Origin: Candidatus Mediterraneibacter excrementigallinarum
GTDB taxonomy: Bacteria > Bacillota > Clostridia > Lachnospirales > Lachnospiraceae
Direction of reading: 5' to 3'
DNA length: 64,000 nt
Assembly: GCA_019120075.1 (NCBI GenBank)
Contig: DWVT01000127.1
Span: 16,084 to 80,083 of the forward strand
Below are positions 26,248 to 34,692 of this stretch, piece by piece (the first letter of the stretch is position 1; the number at the start of each line of letters is the position of its first letter). The notes beneath the pieces were generated by a model. That model was given only the letters and a program-made list of their open reading frames with translations. It made no database searches and was not told the origin of the DNA. The translations under genes were made by a program, and so were the position numbers.

Positions 26248-27273
26248 ATGGCAAAAAAAGTAGTTACATTTGGCGAGATCATGCTGCGTCTCGCACCGGA
26301 AGGATATTATCGTTTTGTACAGGCTGATACATTCGGCGCAACCTACGGAGGCGGCGAGGCAAACGTAGCAGTATCACTTGCAAACTACGGATTCGACGCG
26401 AAATTTGTTACAAAGCTCCCGAAACACGAGATCGGACAGGCTGCTGTCAACTCTCTGAGAAAATACGGTGTAGACACCTCTTATATCACACGCGGCGGCG
26501 ACAGGGTCGGAATCTATTTTCTGGAAAAAGGGGCTTCTCAGCGTCCTTCCAAAGTGATCTATGACCGCGCAGGCTCCTCCATCGCAACGGCTTCCAGAGA
26601 GGATTTCAACTGGAAAGAGATTTTTGACGGTGTGGAATGGTTCCATTTCACAGGAATAACACCTGCGCTGGGGGATGAGGTTGCCGCAATCTGCCTGGAT
26701 GCATGCAAGGCCGCAAAAGAAGCCGGGATCACAGTATCCTGCGACCTGAACTACCGCAACAAACTGTGGTCAAAAGAAAAAGCCGGTCAGGTAATGGGCG
26801 AACTCTGTAAATATGTTGATGTCTGCATTGCAAATGAAGAGGACGCCGCTGACGTTTTCGGCATCAAGGCTGCAGATACAGATGTAACAAAGGGAGAGGT
26901 AAACCACGAAGGATACAAAGATGTTGCAAAACAGCTGGCAGACCGCTTTGGCTTCTCCAAGGTGGCGATCACACTCCGCGAGTCCATCTCCGCGAACGAC
27001 AACAAATGGTCAGCCATGTTGTATGACGGAAACGATTTCTTCTTCAGCAAAAAATATACAATGCACATCGTAGACCGCGTAGGCGGCGGCGACAGTTTCG
27101 GCGGCGGTCTGATCTGCGCCTGCTTAAACGGATATGATTCCCAGAATACGATCGAGTTTGCTGTTGCGGCTTCCTGCCTGAAACACTCGATTGAGGGAGA
27201 TTTCAACATGGTATCCATGGACGAGGTCTTAAAGCTCGCAGGCGGCGACGCTTCCGGACGCGTCCAGAGATAA
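26248..27273 (+). CDS. kdgK: 2-Keto-3-deoxygluconate kinase (PfkB family)
   Basis: A 341-residue ribokinase-fold sugar kinase that makes KDPG from KDG and ATP. Features are the N-terminal VTFGEIMLRLAPEG, the substrate GGGEANVAVSLA block (34-45), and the anion-hole motif DRVGGGDSFGGG with catalytic D282. It starts two bases after the kdgA stop, so translation is probably coupled. The substrate assignment rests on the pairing with KDPG aldolase and the IclR operators. Confidence 0.92.
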   Translation: MAKKVVTFGEIMLRLAPEGYYRFVQADTFGATYGGGEANVAVSLANYGFDAKFVTKLPKHEIGQAAVNSLRKYGVDTSYITRGGDRVGIYFLEKGASQRPSKVIYDRAGSSIATASREDFNWKEIFDGVEWFHFTGITPALGDEVAAICLDACKAAKEAGITVSCDLNYRNKLWSKEKAGQVMGELCKYVDVCIANEEDAADVFGIKAADTDVTKGEVNHEGYKDVAKQLADRFGFSKVAITLRESISANDNKWSAMLYDGNDFFFSKKYTMHIVDRVGGGDSFGGGLICACLNGYDSQNTIEFAVAASCLKHSIEGDFNMVSMDEVLKLAGGDASGRVQR

Positions 27274-27319
27274 TCAACTCAGATGACGTAAAACACATAT
27301 AGATCCAAGCCTTAAAAAA

Positions 27320-27348
27320 GGGGATGCTTTCTGCCATGTAGCATCCCC
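27320..27348. other. Hairpin between the two PfkB genes
   Basis: GGGGATGCT (27320-27328) and AGCATCCCC (27340-27348) form a perfect 9-base stem. The flanking run is six A on its left and no T-run on its right, so it looks like a terminator only for the strand that carries no gene here. On the plus strand it may be a stabilising or processing stem. Confidence 0.5.
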
Positions 27349-27388
27349 ACAACTGTATCTTGAAATATTTATTAAGGAGGTATATCTT

Positions 27389-28411
27389 ATGAGCAAATCC
27401 TTTGATCTTCTTTCACTGGGCGAAGTCCTTCTCCGTCTCTCTCCCCCCGGAAATGAACGTCTTGTCAGAGGAGGGACCCTTCAGGAACAGGTTGGCGGCG
27501 CAGAGCTGAACGTAGTCTCCGGCGTCTCTCTTCTCGGACTTCGCACCGGGATCATATCAAAGCTTCCCGCTAACGATATCGGTACATATGCAAAAAACCA
27601 GATCCGATTCTGCGGTGTAAGCGACGACTATCTTGTCTATGATTCTTCCGTGGACGCCCGACTCGGCATCTACTATTACGAAAATGGCGCCTATCCAAGG
27701 AAACCGGGCGTTGTTTATGACAGACGGCATTCCAGCATCAACACCATCTCTCCAGACGATTTTGATGACGCTCTCTTTACTTCTGTAAGATGCTTCCATA
27801 CAAGCGGAATTACTCTTGCTCTGAGTCCCCAGTGCCGCAGGACCGGCATGGAAATGATCCGGAGATTCAAAGAAGGCGGCGCCCTCATTTCATTTGATGT
27901 AAATTTCCGCGGCAACCTGTGGACGGGAGACGAAGCGAGAGAATGCATCGAGCAGATCCTGCCGTATGTGGATATCTTCTTCTGTTCCGAGGAAACCGCC
28001 CGGCTTACATTCCTCAAAAAAGGCGACGCAAAGAGTATCATGAAGAGCTTTACAAGGGACTATCCCATCTCCATCGTGGCGTCAACTCAGCGAATCGTAC
28101 ACAGCCCGAAGATCCACACCTTCGGTTCTGTTATCTATGACGCCCGCAACGATCATTTCTATGAAGAGGAACCATACCGGAATATCGAAGTCGTGGACAG
28201 GATCGGAAGTGGAGACGCATATGTATCCGGCGTGCTCTTCGGGCTGCTCTCCGATCCGGATAACTGTCAGAGAGCACTGGAGATCGGCAATGCCACCAGC
28301 GCGGTGAAAAACACGATCCCGGGTGATCTTCCTTCCTCCGGGCTTCGGGAAATAGAAAATGTGATCCGTTCCCACAAAAGTACGGGGCCTCAGCCCGAGA
28401 TGGCACGATGA
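27389..28411 (+). CDS. Second PfkB-family sugar kinase (KDG kinase paralogue)
   Basis: A 340-residue paralogue of the preceding kinase, sharing the order LGEVLLRLSPPG, VGGAELNVVSGVS, GIYYYENGA, VVYDRRHSS, and DRIGSGDAYVSG with catalytic D276. The glycine triplet GGGE of the first kinase is VGGAE here and the C-terminus is longer. KDG kinase or a related deoxyketosugar kinase is likely; a different sugar acid is possible. AAGGAGG precedes the ATG. It lies 115 bases from kdgK and is followed by uxaC. Confidence 0.85.
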   Translation: MSKSFDLLSLGEVLLRLSPPGNERLVRGGTLQEQVGGAELNVVSGVSLLGLRTGIISKLPANDIGTYAKNQIRFCGVSDDYLVYDSSVDARLGIYYYENGAYPRKPGVVYDRRHSSINTISPDDFDDALFTSVRCFHTSGITLALSPQCRRTGMEMIRRFKEGGALISFDVNFRGNLWTGDEARECIEQILPYVDIFFCSEETARLTFLKKGDAKSIMKSFTRDYPISIVASTQRIVHSPKIHTFGSVIYDARNDHFYEEEPYRNIEVVDRIGSGDAYVSGVLFGLLSDPDNCQRALEIGNATSAVKNTIPGDLPSSGLREIENVIRSHKSTGPQPEMAR

Positions 28412-28454
28412 TCTATCCATTTTCAAAAAGGCGGCGCTTATTTGAGGTAATTCC

Positions 28455-28476
28455 GTCATTTTCCGGAATTTGCTTT
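28455..28476 (+). other. Hairpin between the second kinase and uxaC
   Basis: AATTCCG and CGGAATT pair around an 8-base loop and are followed by TTGCTTTTG. This could be a weak terminator or a processing stem. TTGATC and AATACT 17 bases apart downstream are a candidate uxaC promoter. Confidence 0.4.
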
Positions 28477-28529
28477 TGATCAAAAATAATATATAAAGAA
28501 TACTCTCATTATTGAGAAGGAGGTACACA

Positions 28530-29933
28530 ATGAAACAATTTATCCATGAAGATTTCCTTCTGAACTCCGAAACAGGACGTCAGCTTTATCATGAAGCCGC
28601 GGAAAATCTTCCTATTCTGGATTTTCACAATCATCTGAACCCAAAAGAGATCCTGGAGGACAAGCATTTCTCCACGATCACGGAAGCATGGCTGGGCGGC
28701 GATCATTATAAATGGCGCGCCATGCGGGCTCACGGAATACCTGAAGAGCTTGTCACAGGCTCCGGTGATCCCCATGACAAATTCAACGCATGGGCTGAAA
28801 CTGTACAGAATGCATTTGGAAACCCGCTATACCACTGGACTCATCTGGAGCTGGCGCGGTATTTCCATATCTACGATACGCTTTCTCCCTCCACTTCCGA
28901 TAAGATCTGGGCAGAGTGCAATCGCCAGCTCGCTGATCCGGACTTCTCGGCCCGGGGCCTGCTGAAAAAACAAAACGTGTGTATTCTCTGTACTACCGAT
29001 GATCCTATGGACGATCTTGCCGCACATCGCAGTTTAAAAGAACTCGGAATCGGCTTTGGGGTCTATCCTACATTTCGTCCGGAGAAAGCGATGGCGATCG
29101 ACAAACCGGATTTTACAGACTACATCAACAATGCTGCTGATAAATACGGAAAGTCCATCACCGCGCTCTCTGACCTACTCGATCTTCTGAAGGAACGTCT
29201 GGACTACTTCTGCTCCTGCGGATGCCGTATCACGGACCACAGCCTGGAAGGTGATTTCTACCGTCCTGCTACATATGAGGAGGCAGACGCTATCTTTAAG
29301 AAACGCATGAAAGGCATAATGCCGTCAAATGAAGAAGGGGCACAGTACCGGGCATACATCCTGACAGAACTCGGAAAAGAATACTGCAGGCGGGATCTTG
29401 TCATGCAGCTTCATATCGGAGCGATCCGGAACAATTCCACACGCCTGTTTGAGAAGCTGGGACCGGATACCGGACTTGACAGCCTCAACGATTTCTGCTT
29501 CGCACCACAGATTGCTTCCCTTCTCGACGCAATGGACAGGACCGACGAACTGCCGAAGACAGTCCTTTACTATCTCAATCCAAAAGATGCGGATATGCTC
29601 GCTGCAATGGCAGGAAACTTCCAGAGCAACTCAAAAGGATACCGGGGAAAAGTACAGCTCGGAAGCGCATGGTGGTTCTGCGATCACAAGTATGGCATGG
29701 AACAGCAGCTGGAGACACTTGCTCACACCGGTCTACTCTCCACATTTATCGGAATGCTGACAGATTCCCGCAGTTTCCTCTCCTTCCCGAGACACGAATA
29801 CTTCCGCCGCATTCTCTGTGAGTATGTGGGAAGAAAGGTCGACAGCGGTGAGTATCCTAAAGATATGGATTACTTAAAACAGATGATCTCAGGGATCTGC
29901 TATTACAATGCAGAGAAGTTCCTGAACTTCTGA
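28530..29933 (+). CDS. uxaC: Glucuronate/galacturonate isomerase
   Basis: A 467-residue UxaC of normal length. It converts D-glucuronate to D-fructuronate and D-galacturonate to D-tagaturonate. The amidohydrolase-type HNHLNPKEI motif is near residue 35 (LDFHNHLNP). Other family blocks are DDPMDDL, TFRPEKA, MQLHIGAIRNNSTRLF, and WWFCDHKYGM near the C-terminus. ATG 28530 follows GAAGGAGG; an in-frame start six codons earlier is not supported. The following oxidoreductase and dehydratase genes (uxuA/uxuB or uxaA/uxaB) are not in this window, so the pathway is completed elsewhere. Confidence 0.96.
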   Translation: MKQFIHEDFLLNSETGRQLYHEAAENLPILDFHNHLNPKEILEDKHFSTITEAWLGGDHYKWRAMRAHGIPEELVTGSGDPHDKFNAWAETVQNAFGNPLYHWTHLELARYFHIYDTLSPSTSDKIWAECNRQLADPDFSARGLLKKQNVCILCTTDDPMDDLAAHRSLKELGIGFGVYPTFRPEKAMAIDKPDFTDYINNAADKYGKSITALSDLLDLLKERLDYFCSCGCRITDHSLEGDFYRPATYEEADAIFKKRMKGIMPSNEEGAQYRAYILTELGKEYCRRDLVMQLHIGAIRNNSTRLFEKLGPDTGLDSLNDFCFAPQIASLLDAMDRTDELPKTVLYYLNPKDADMLAAMAGNFQSNSKGYRGKVQLGSAWWFCDHKYGMEQQLETLAHTGLLSTFIGMLTDSRSFLSFPRHEYFRRILCEYVGRKVDSGEYPKDMDYLKQMISGICYYNAEKFLNF

Positions 29934-29946
29934 TTATAAATAATTT

Positions 29947-29990
29947 AACAGAATGGCCCCGTTCTGATCCGCGGTCATTCTGTTTTTCAT
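29947..29990 (+). terminator. Terminator of uxaC
   Basis: AACAGAATG (29947-29955) pairs with CATTCTGTT (29976-29984), followed by TTTCATTTTT. Confidence 0.8.
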
Positions 29991-30092
29991 TTTTGCTCCT
30001 TTTTCTTCCTTTTATCCCGAAAACGTTGTTTTTTCCAGAATCCGAAAGTATAATGATCTTTATATGAGGAAATACGGAAAGAGGAATCAGAC

Positions 30093-31238
30093 ATGCATTA
30101 TACATTCCCACATTATTATAAAAGATTCAGCTGCACGGGCGGATCCTGTCCAGATACCTGCTGTGCGGGATGGCAGATCCAGATTGATCCCGCCTCTCTG
30201 AAGAGATACAGAAAAACCAAGGGGCTCATCGGCAGCCGTCTGAAAAATGAAATCAACTGGAAAGACCGGTGTTTCAGACAGTACGGCGGCAGATGTGCCT
30301 TTTTGAATGACGACGGACTCTGCGATCTCTATCTGGAAGGAGGCGGGGAAAAAGCATTCTGCCGGACATGCCGCACCTATCCCCGGCATATCGAGGAGTT
30401 TGAGGGGCTGCGTGAAATATCACTTTCTCTCTCCTGCCCTGCCGCTGCAGCGCTCATTCTTGGAAGCAGCGAACCTGTCCGTTTCATCGAAACGGATGTT
30501 TCCTCAAAGGAAGAGACCTATCCGGACTTTGACTTTTTTCTTTTTACCAAACTGACCGACGCCAGAAGCCTGGCCTTTAAGATCCTCCAGGACCGCAGCC
30601 ATCCGTTTCAGACAAGAGCGGCCATTGTCCTTGCTCTTGCCCATGACCTCCAGGAACGGATCGACCGTAACGCCCTTTATGCCGCGGACGAACTTCTGGA
30701 ACGTTATGCGTCACCCTCTGTGTGGTCCTGGTTTGAAAAAAAGCTTGACCAGATCCATGTCGGCGGAAAATATCCCGTAAACACCGCGCAGACCCGCGGA
30801 AATCTTTTTGTGATCCTGAACCAGCTTGAGGTCCTGAGGCCTGAATGGAAAGACCGGCTCCGCCACGCCCGGACGACGCTCTCCGCCGCCTCGCCCTTTT
30901 CTGACAAACAGAAGAAGGATTTCCGGAAACTTTTTTCCGATATCACAGCCGAACAGCTCATGGTCTATTTTGTCTTCACCTATTTCTGCGGAGCAGTCTA
31001 CAGTGGAAACGCCTATGGAAAGATGAAATTCGCCTTTACATGCACACTCCTGATCCGGGAGCTGGTCAGAGCAGAGTGGATCAGGAAATCAGGGAATATA
31101 TCCTATAAAGATGTCATCTCCATTGCACAGAAGTTTTCCAGAGAGATAGAGCATTCAGATTATAACAAATTTCGGATGGAAAAGATGCTGGATGATGAAG
31201 AGAGATTTGGATTGGAAAAGATGTTTGCGACATTGTGA
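30093..31238 (+). CDS. fliB: FliB-type lysine-N-methylase, cysteine-rich
   Basis: A 381-residue protein starting HYTFPHYYKRFSCTGGSCPD, with TCCAGW and a later CAFLNDDGLCDLY...FCRTCRTYPR. This conserved cysteine cluster is typical of the flagellin lysine-N-methylase (FliB) family and probably binds an iron-sulfur centre. In Salmonella FliB methylates flagellin lysines. No flagellin or motility gene is in this window, and the family is common in non-motile Lachnospiraceae, so the substrate is open. GAGGAATCAGAC precedes the ATG. It stands alone and ends at a large palindrome. Confidence 0.85.
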   Translation: MHYTFPHYYKRFSCTGGSCPDTCCAGWQIQIDPASLKRYRKTKGLIGSRLKNEINWKDRCFRQYGGRCAFLNDDGLCDLYLEGGGEKAFCRTCRTYPRHIEEFEGLREISLSLSCPAAAALILGSSEPVRFIETDVSSKEETYPDFDFFLFTKLTDARSLAFKILQDRSHPFQTRAAIVLALAHDLQERIDRNALYAADELLERYASPSVWSWFEKKLDQIHVGGKYPVNTAQTRGNLFVILNQLEVLRPEWKDRLRHARTTLSAASPFSDKQKKDFRKLFSDITAEQLMVYFVFTYFCGAVYSGNAYGKMKFAFTCTLLIRELVRAEWIRKSGNISYKDVISIAQKFSREIEHSDYNKFRMEKMLDDEERFGLEKMFATL

Positions 31239-31240
31239 AG

Positions 31241-31292
31241 TTTTTAACGGGTGCCGTGTACTTCGTACGAAGTACACGGCACCCGTTAAAAA
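31241..31292. terminator. 52-base perfect palindrome acting as a bidirectional terminator
   Basis: The sequence is its own reverse complement over all 52 bases (centre 31266/31267), beginning TTTTTAACGGGTGCCGTG and ending with the mirror image in A5. It fills nearly the whole 58-base gap between the convergent stop codons of fliB (31238) and cfa (31297). Each strand ends in a T-run, so it should stop both transcripts. Confidence 0.9.
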
Positions 31293-31296
31293 AATA

Positions 31297-32460
31297 TCAA
31301 TACCACCTTACCATCGGCAGATCATTATTTATCCCTTTTGTCATCAGAATCTGATGCAGATCGATGATCCCGTTATGGAATGTAGCTGCGCATGCGGCGA
31401 GATAGAGATCCCACATACGGATGAACCTTTCATCGAACATCTTCCGCACTTCATCCAGATGCTCCAGGTAATTCTTCCTCCAGCATCTGAGCGTCCGGTT
31501 GTAGTGTAACCGCAGATTCTCCACATCCATTGTATGGAAATCGAACTCCGACATCTCTGTCAGCATCTCTCTCAGGCTAGGGATCATCCCGCCCGGGAAA
31601 ATATATTTCTTGATCCATGCATCGCCAGGATGCTCTTTCAGAGCGCTGATAAAGTGGAGCAGGAAAAGCCCGCCTTTCTTCATCACCTTGTTTGCACACT
31701 CCAGGAAGAGTTTATAATTCTCACGTCCAACATGCTCTACCATTCCCACGCTGACTACACGGTCAAACTGCTCTCCCATCTTCGGCAGGTCTCGGTAATC
31801 CATCAGTTCCACTTTCACGTAATCTTCAAGGCCCTCCTCTTTGATTCTCTTCTGGCACTCTTTATACTGCTCTTCACTCAGCGTGATGCCTGTGCCGTGG
31901 ACCTTATATTTCTTTGCAGCCTCGATCAGAAGGAAGCCCCAGCCGCATCCGATATCCAGAAGGCTCATTCCCTCTTTCAGATACAGCTTCTGAAGAATGT
32001 AATCAACCTTGTTCACCTGCGCCTGATACAGCGTATCATCTTCATGCTTGAAATATCCGCAGGAGTAGCTCATTGTCTCATCAAGCCAGAGCTTGTAGAA
32101 GTCATTTCCAATGTCATAGTGGCTCCGGACCTCTTTCTGCTGGTTTTTCTTGGAGGAAGAAGTAAAGATCAGCTTCTTCAGCGCATTCTGATCAGTGGAA
32201 AATTTCCCCATCTGTCCCAGGAAATGATCCAGCGCCTCATAAAGATCTCCCTCGATCTCCAGATCACCATCCATATAAGCCTCTCCAAGAGCGATGGACG
32301 TACTGGTAAGAAGCGAGCTCACCGGGATGGATTTGTTGAACTTCACGGTAAAGGTAGGTTCTCCCTCTCCGATCTTATACTCCTTTCCGTCCAGCTTCAC
32401 GAGAAAGGGCTGTTCGTCAAATTTCTTTAAAAATGAAATCAATCCTTGTTCTACTATCAT
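31297..32460 (-). CDS. cfa: Cyclopropane-fatty-acyl-phospholipid synthase
   Basis: A 387-residue SAM-dependent enzyme that adds a methylene bridge to unsaturated membrane acyl chains. Present are the N-terminal lipid-binding domain, VRSHYDIGNDFYKLWLDETM, SYSCGYF, the SAM loop LLDIGCGWGFLL (about 170-181), GITLSEEQY, MDYRDLP and the C-terminal WRKNYLEHLDEV. The length is typical. It is monocistronic and convergent with fliB. Confidence 0.95.
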   Translation of the reverse strand: MIVEQGLISFLKKFDEQPFLVKLDGKEYKIGEGEPTFTVKFNKSIPVSSLLTSTSIALGEAYMDGDLEIEGDLYEALDHFLGQMGKFSTDQNALKKLIFTSSSKKNQQKEVRSHYDIGNDFYKLWLDETMSYSCGYFKHEDDTLYQAQVNKVDYILQKLYLKEGMSLLDIGCGWGFLLIEAAKKYKVHGTGITLSEEQYKECQKRIKEEGLEDYVKVELMDYRDLPKMGEQFDRVVSVGMVEHVGRENYKLFLECANKVMKKGGLFLLHFISALKEHPGDAWIKKYIFPGGMIPSLREMLTEMSEFDFHTMDVENLRLHYNRTLRCWRKNYLEHLDEVRKMFDERFIRMWDLYLAACAATFHNGIIDLHQILMTKGINNDLPMVRWY

Positions 32461-32503
32461 TTTTTCACCATTCCTTTCTTATTGCAGGCACAATCAGTCA
32501 GGA

Positions 32504-32542
32504 TTCCCGGTCACAGGCACGTCACTTTTCTGTGACCGGGAA
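32504..32542. other. Inverted repeat upstream of cfa
   Basis: TTCCCGGTCACAG (32504-32516) and CTGTGACCGGGAA (32530-32542) are perfect 13-base arms around 13 bases. No T-run follows on either strand. It lies between the carboxypeptidase stop and the cfa start and may be an operator, a processing stem or a weak terminator. Confidence 0.55.
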
Positions 32543-32661
32543 AGCGGCAGCCTGTATCATTCAAGTATTGACAATAAAACACCGGAGGATACCGGTCCGC
32601 GTTTCATTACGCCTTCCGCTATCCCCCGGATAGTAATTATATCTCTTTTTCTGTATATAAG

Positions 32662-33645
32662 TCAAACCCCAGTATCGCTTCTGCCCCATTCCTTTCTGAG
32701 CTGCCCGTACAGGTTCAGTGCGTCGAGGACATGATAAGGCTCTGTCTGGTGATTCCCATTCGCTTTTGCTGTCACGATAATATAGTCCCTGTTGTCGACA
32801 TGGGCAAGAGAGGCAAGGCAAAGTCCCGACTGATCGGTAAATCCGGTCTTTCCTCCCCTCACTTCCCCTCCCGGTACCTTCCAGTCCTCTCTGAGACGGA
32901 ACATACTGCTCTGAAAAGTCAGACCTTCCGGATGCTCTTCGGTAGGTGATGCGGTATATTTCTCCGTGCAGAAAATGGTACGGAAAGTCCTGTCCTTAAG
33001 AGCATACCTGAGGAGAGCTGCCATATCTTCCACTGTCGTGTAATGCTCCTCATCATGAAGTCCGGTCACATTAGCGAAATGAGTGTTCTCCATTCCCAAT
33101 TCACTGGCTTTTTCATTCATCAGCTCCACAAAAGCTCCCTCTGAACCTGCGGTATGCCTTGCTATCTGTACCGAGCATTCCCCGCCGGATGGCAGGATGA
33201 TCCCATAGAGAAGATCCTCCGCAGTAACCGTCTCCCCGGGGAGGAATCCTGCCATGGACGCACCCTCTTCATAGAGCGGCGGAAAGATTTCCTTCTCCAG
33301 AGTAACCTCCTCGGACAGGTCTTCGATCAGTTCGATTCCGATCAGACAGGTCATCATCTTTGTCAGAGACGCCGGATAAATCCTCTCCTCTTCCTGAAAT
33401 CCGGTGATCGCCTTCCCATCGCTCAGTCGCACAACGATCCCGGCCTCACTGTAGATCCCGCTCAGGTCAGGATCCATATTAACCGTCTCAATCACCACCG
33501 GTTTCCTTTCGATTTCCGTTCCTGCTGAGCTGCCTGCTTTCTCTTCTGTATGTTCTCCTGCTCCCCCGCTCCTGATCATCAAAAACAGCGCCCCTGCTAT
33601 GACAAGGAGCGCCAGCATTGCCACTGCAATAGTCCGTTTCATCAT
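32662..33645 (-). CDS. D-alanyl-D-alanine carboxypeptidase (S11 family)
   Basis: A 327-residue serine peptidase of the low-molecular-weight penicillin-binding type, which trims peptidoglycan stem peptides outside the membrane. An N-terminal membrane anchor (TIAVAMLALLVIAGALFLMI) is followed by a low-complexity linker. Active-site motifs are S93-L-T-K96, SGG in place of the usual SGN near residue 155, and KTG in GGKTGFTDQSG. The frame extends 24 codons upstream, but ATG 33645/33642 with GAGGAG is preferred. Peptidase S11 is more likely than a beta-lactamase because of the SLTK/KTG spacing and the VRLSDGKAITG segment. Confidence 0.9.
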   Translation of the reverse strand: MMKRTIAVAMLALLVIAGALFLMIRSGGAGEHTEEKAGSSAGTEIERKPVVIETVNMDPDLSGIYSEAGIVVRLSDGKAITGFQEEERIYPASLTKMMTCLIGIELIEDLSEEVTLEKEIFPPLYEEGASMAGFLPGETVTAEDLLYGIILPSGGECSVQIARHTAGSEGAFVELMNEKASELGMENTHFANVTGLHDEEHYTTVEDMAALLRYALKDRTFRTIFCTEKYTASPTEEHPEGLTFQSSMFRLREDWKVPGGEVRGGKTGFTDQSGLCLASLAHVDNRDYIIVTAKANGNHQTEPYHVLDALNLYGQLRKEWGRSDTGV

Positions 33646-33672
33646 ATCTCCTCTTCTGTATTGTCTTACATT

Positions 33673-33693
33673 TGTAATACTTTTTATATTACA
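33673..33693. promoter_or_regulatory. Inverted repeat at the carboxypeptidase promoter region
   Basis: TGTAATA (33673-33679) and TATTACA (33687-33693) flank 7 bases, about 30 bases upstream of the carboxypeptidase start. TGTA/TACA half sites recall BlaI/MecI-type operators, but no such regulator is in the window. Confidence 0.45.
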
Positions 33694-33731
33694 GATGCAA
33701 GAACTGTTTGTCAACACTTTTCTCTCATGCC

Positions 33732-33749
33732 GTGGTATAATATGACCAC
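33732..33749 (+). promoter_or_regulatory. Extended -10 promoter inside a small inverted repeat
   Basis: TGGTATAAT (TG-N-TATAAT, -10 at 33736-33741) is flanked by GTGGT and ACCAC (33732-33749). It lies about 85 bases upstream of the membrane protein gene. Confidence 0.5.
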
Positions 33750-33824
33750 TTAGGAAGTCAGTTTACGAGCCTAGTGTCCATGGTACAATGGTCACGCAAT
33801 ATATTAAAAATAAAGAGGCATATT

Positions 33825-34628
33825 ATGAAAATATGGATATCAGAAAATCTGAAAAAGAAAAATCTCTACGCGGCAAGAGTCCTTCTGCCTGTCCTGGGCA
33901 GTCTCCTGCTCGTTATCTGCCTGATCACCGGGAGCATTTTTCTCGGCGCCTATCTAGATCTTCCCATGGAAATACTGTCTTTCGCAGTATGCATCTCTGC
34001 AACAGTTCTCCTGATCTGGACCGCGGTGGGAACCGGAAGACGTTCTCTGAGAGATTCCCTCGTCTTCTGCCAGGACCGAAACGGCGATATTTATATTTCA
34101 GACGTCCGGAAATATTCCGCCTTCCGCAGAGGGATCCTCGGATTTGTCTCCATGGCTTTCAAGACACAGAAAGTCCTGAACAACATGCTGTCGCCGGGAG
34201 GCGTTCTGGAAAAATATCTCTCTCAGGAAAGATCACTTCAAGGTCTGGAGCCCCGTATCCTGTCAGTGGAAAAGATTAAAGAAAACCGGATGACCTACTC
34301 CATGATCTGCCATGTGGAACTGCCCGGGAACCGTCTGAGCCGACAGACTTATGTCTTTTCAAAAGGCTATGACAATGAAAAAGAACTCCTGCACGAACTG
34401 GAGCTGCTCACTGCGAGCTCCGTACATGCAGAAGTCCATGAAAACCGGAATCCGGCTTATATCATACTCAGCACCGTCGTGCTGATCCTGTTTGTCATCC
34501 TGTGCGTATGCAGCCATCCGGCCATCGCTCTTCTCCCCGCAGGGATCTATTTTCCCTGTCTGGGAGCCGCTTTTCTCACGGTCTTCTTCCTGGTCTGGTT
34601 TGCCGTACGGCAGCACCGCGGAGAGTAG
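33825..34628 (+). CDS. Membrane protein of unknown function (2+2 TM)
   Basis: A 267-residue protein with two N-terminal membrane segments (VLLPVLGSLLLVICLITGSI; ILSFAVCISATVLLIWTAV), a soluble middle of about 120 residues (YISDVRKYSAFRRGILGF ... HELELLTASSVHAEV), and two C-terminal segments (IILSTVVLILFVILCVC; IYFPCLGAAFLTVFFLVWFA). I do not recognise the family. ATG 33825 follows AAAGAGG; an upstream in-frame start at 33774 is not supported. A 35-base imperfect copy of its 3' end lies just downstream. Confidence 0.75.
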   Translation: MKIWISENLKKKNLYAARVLLPVLGSLLLVICLITGSIFLGAYLDLPMEILSFAVCISATVLLIWTAVGTGRRSLRDSLVFCQDRNGDIYISDVRKYSAFRRGILGFVSMAFKTQKVLNNMLSPGGVLEKYLSQERSLQGLEPRILSVEKIKENRMTYSMICHVELPGNRLSRQTYVFSKGYDNEKELLHELELLTASSVHAEVHENRNPAYIILSTVVLILFVILCVCSHPAIALLPAGIYFPCLGAAFLTVFFLVWFAVRQHRGE

Positions 34629-34675
34629 GCGTAACAATAATCTGGTTTGAAGTGCGGCAGCACTGCGGGGAGTGA
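34594..34675 (+). repeat. Imperfect direct repeat at the 3' end of the membrane protein gene
   Basis: 34594-34628 and 34641-34675 match at 28 of 35 positions (both begin TCTGGTTTG and contain CGGCAGCAC). The second copy lies after the stop codon, so it looks like a local duplication that is now drifting. Confidence 0.6.
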
Positions 34676-34692
34676 CAGCAGATTTCCGGGTT

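Noticed and set aside
30017-30030. cre (CcpA) site before fliB
   Set aside because: Only about 11 of 14 consensus positions match, with the right half poor.
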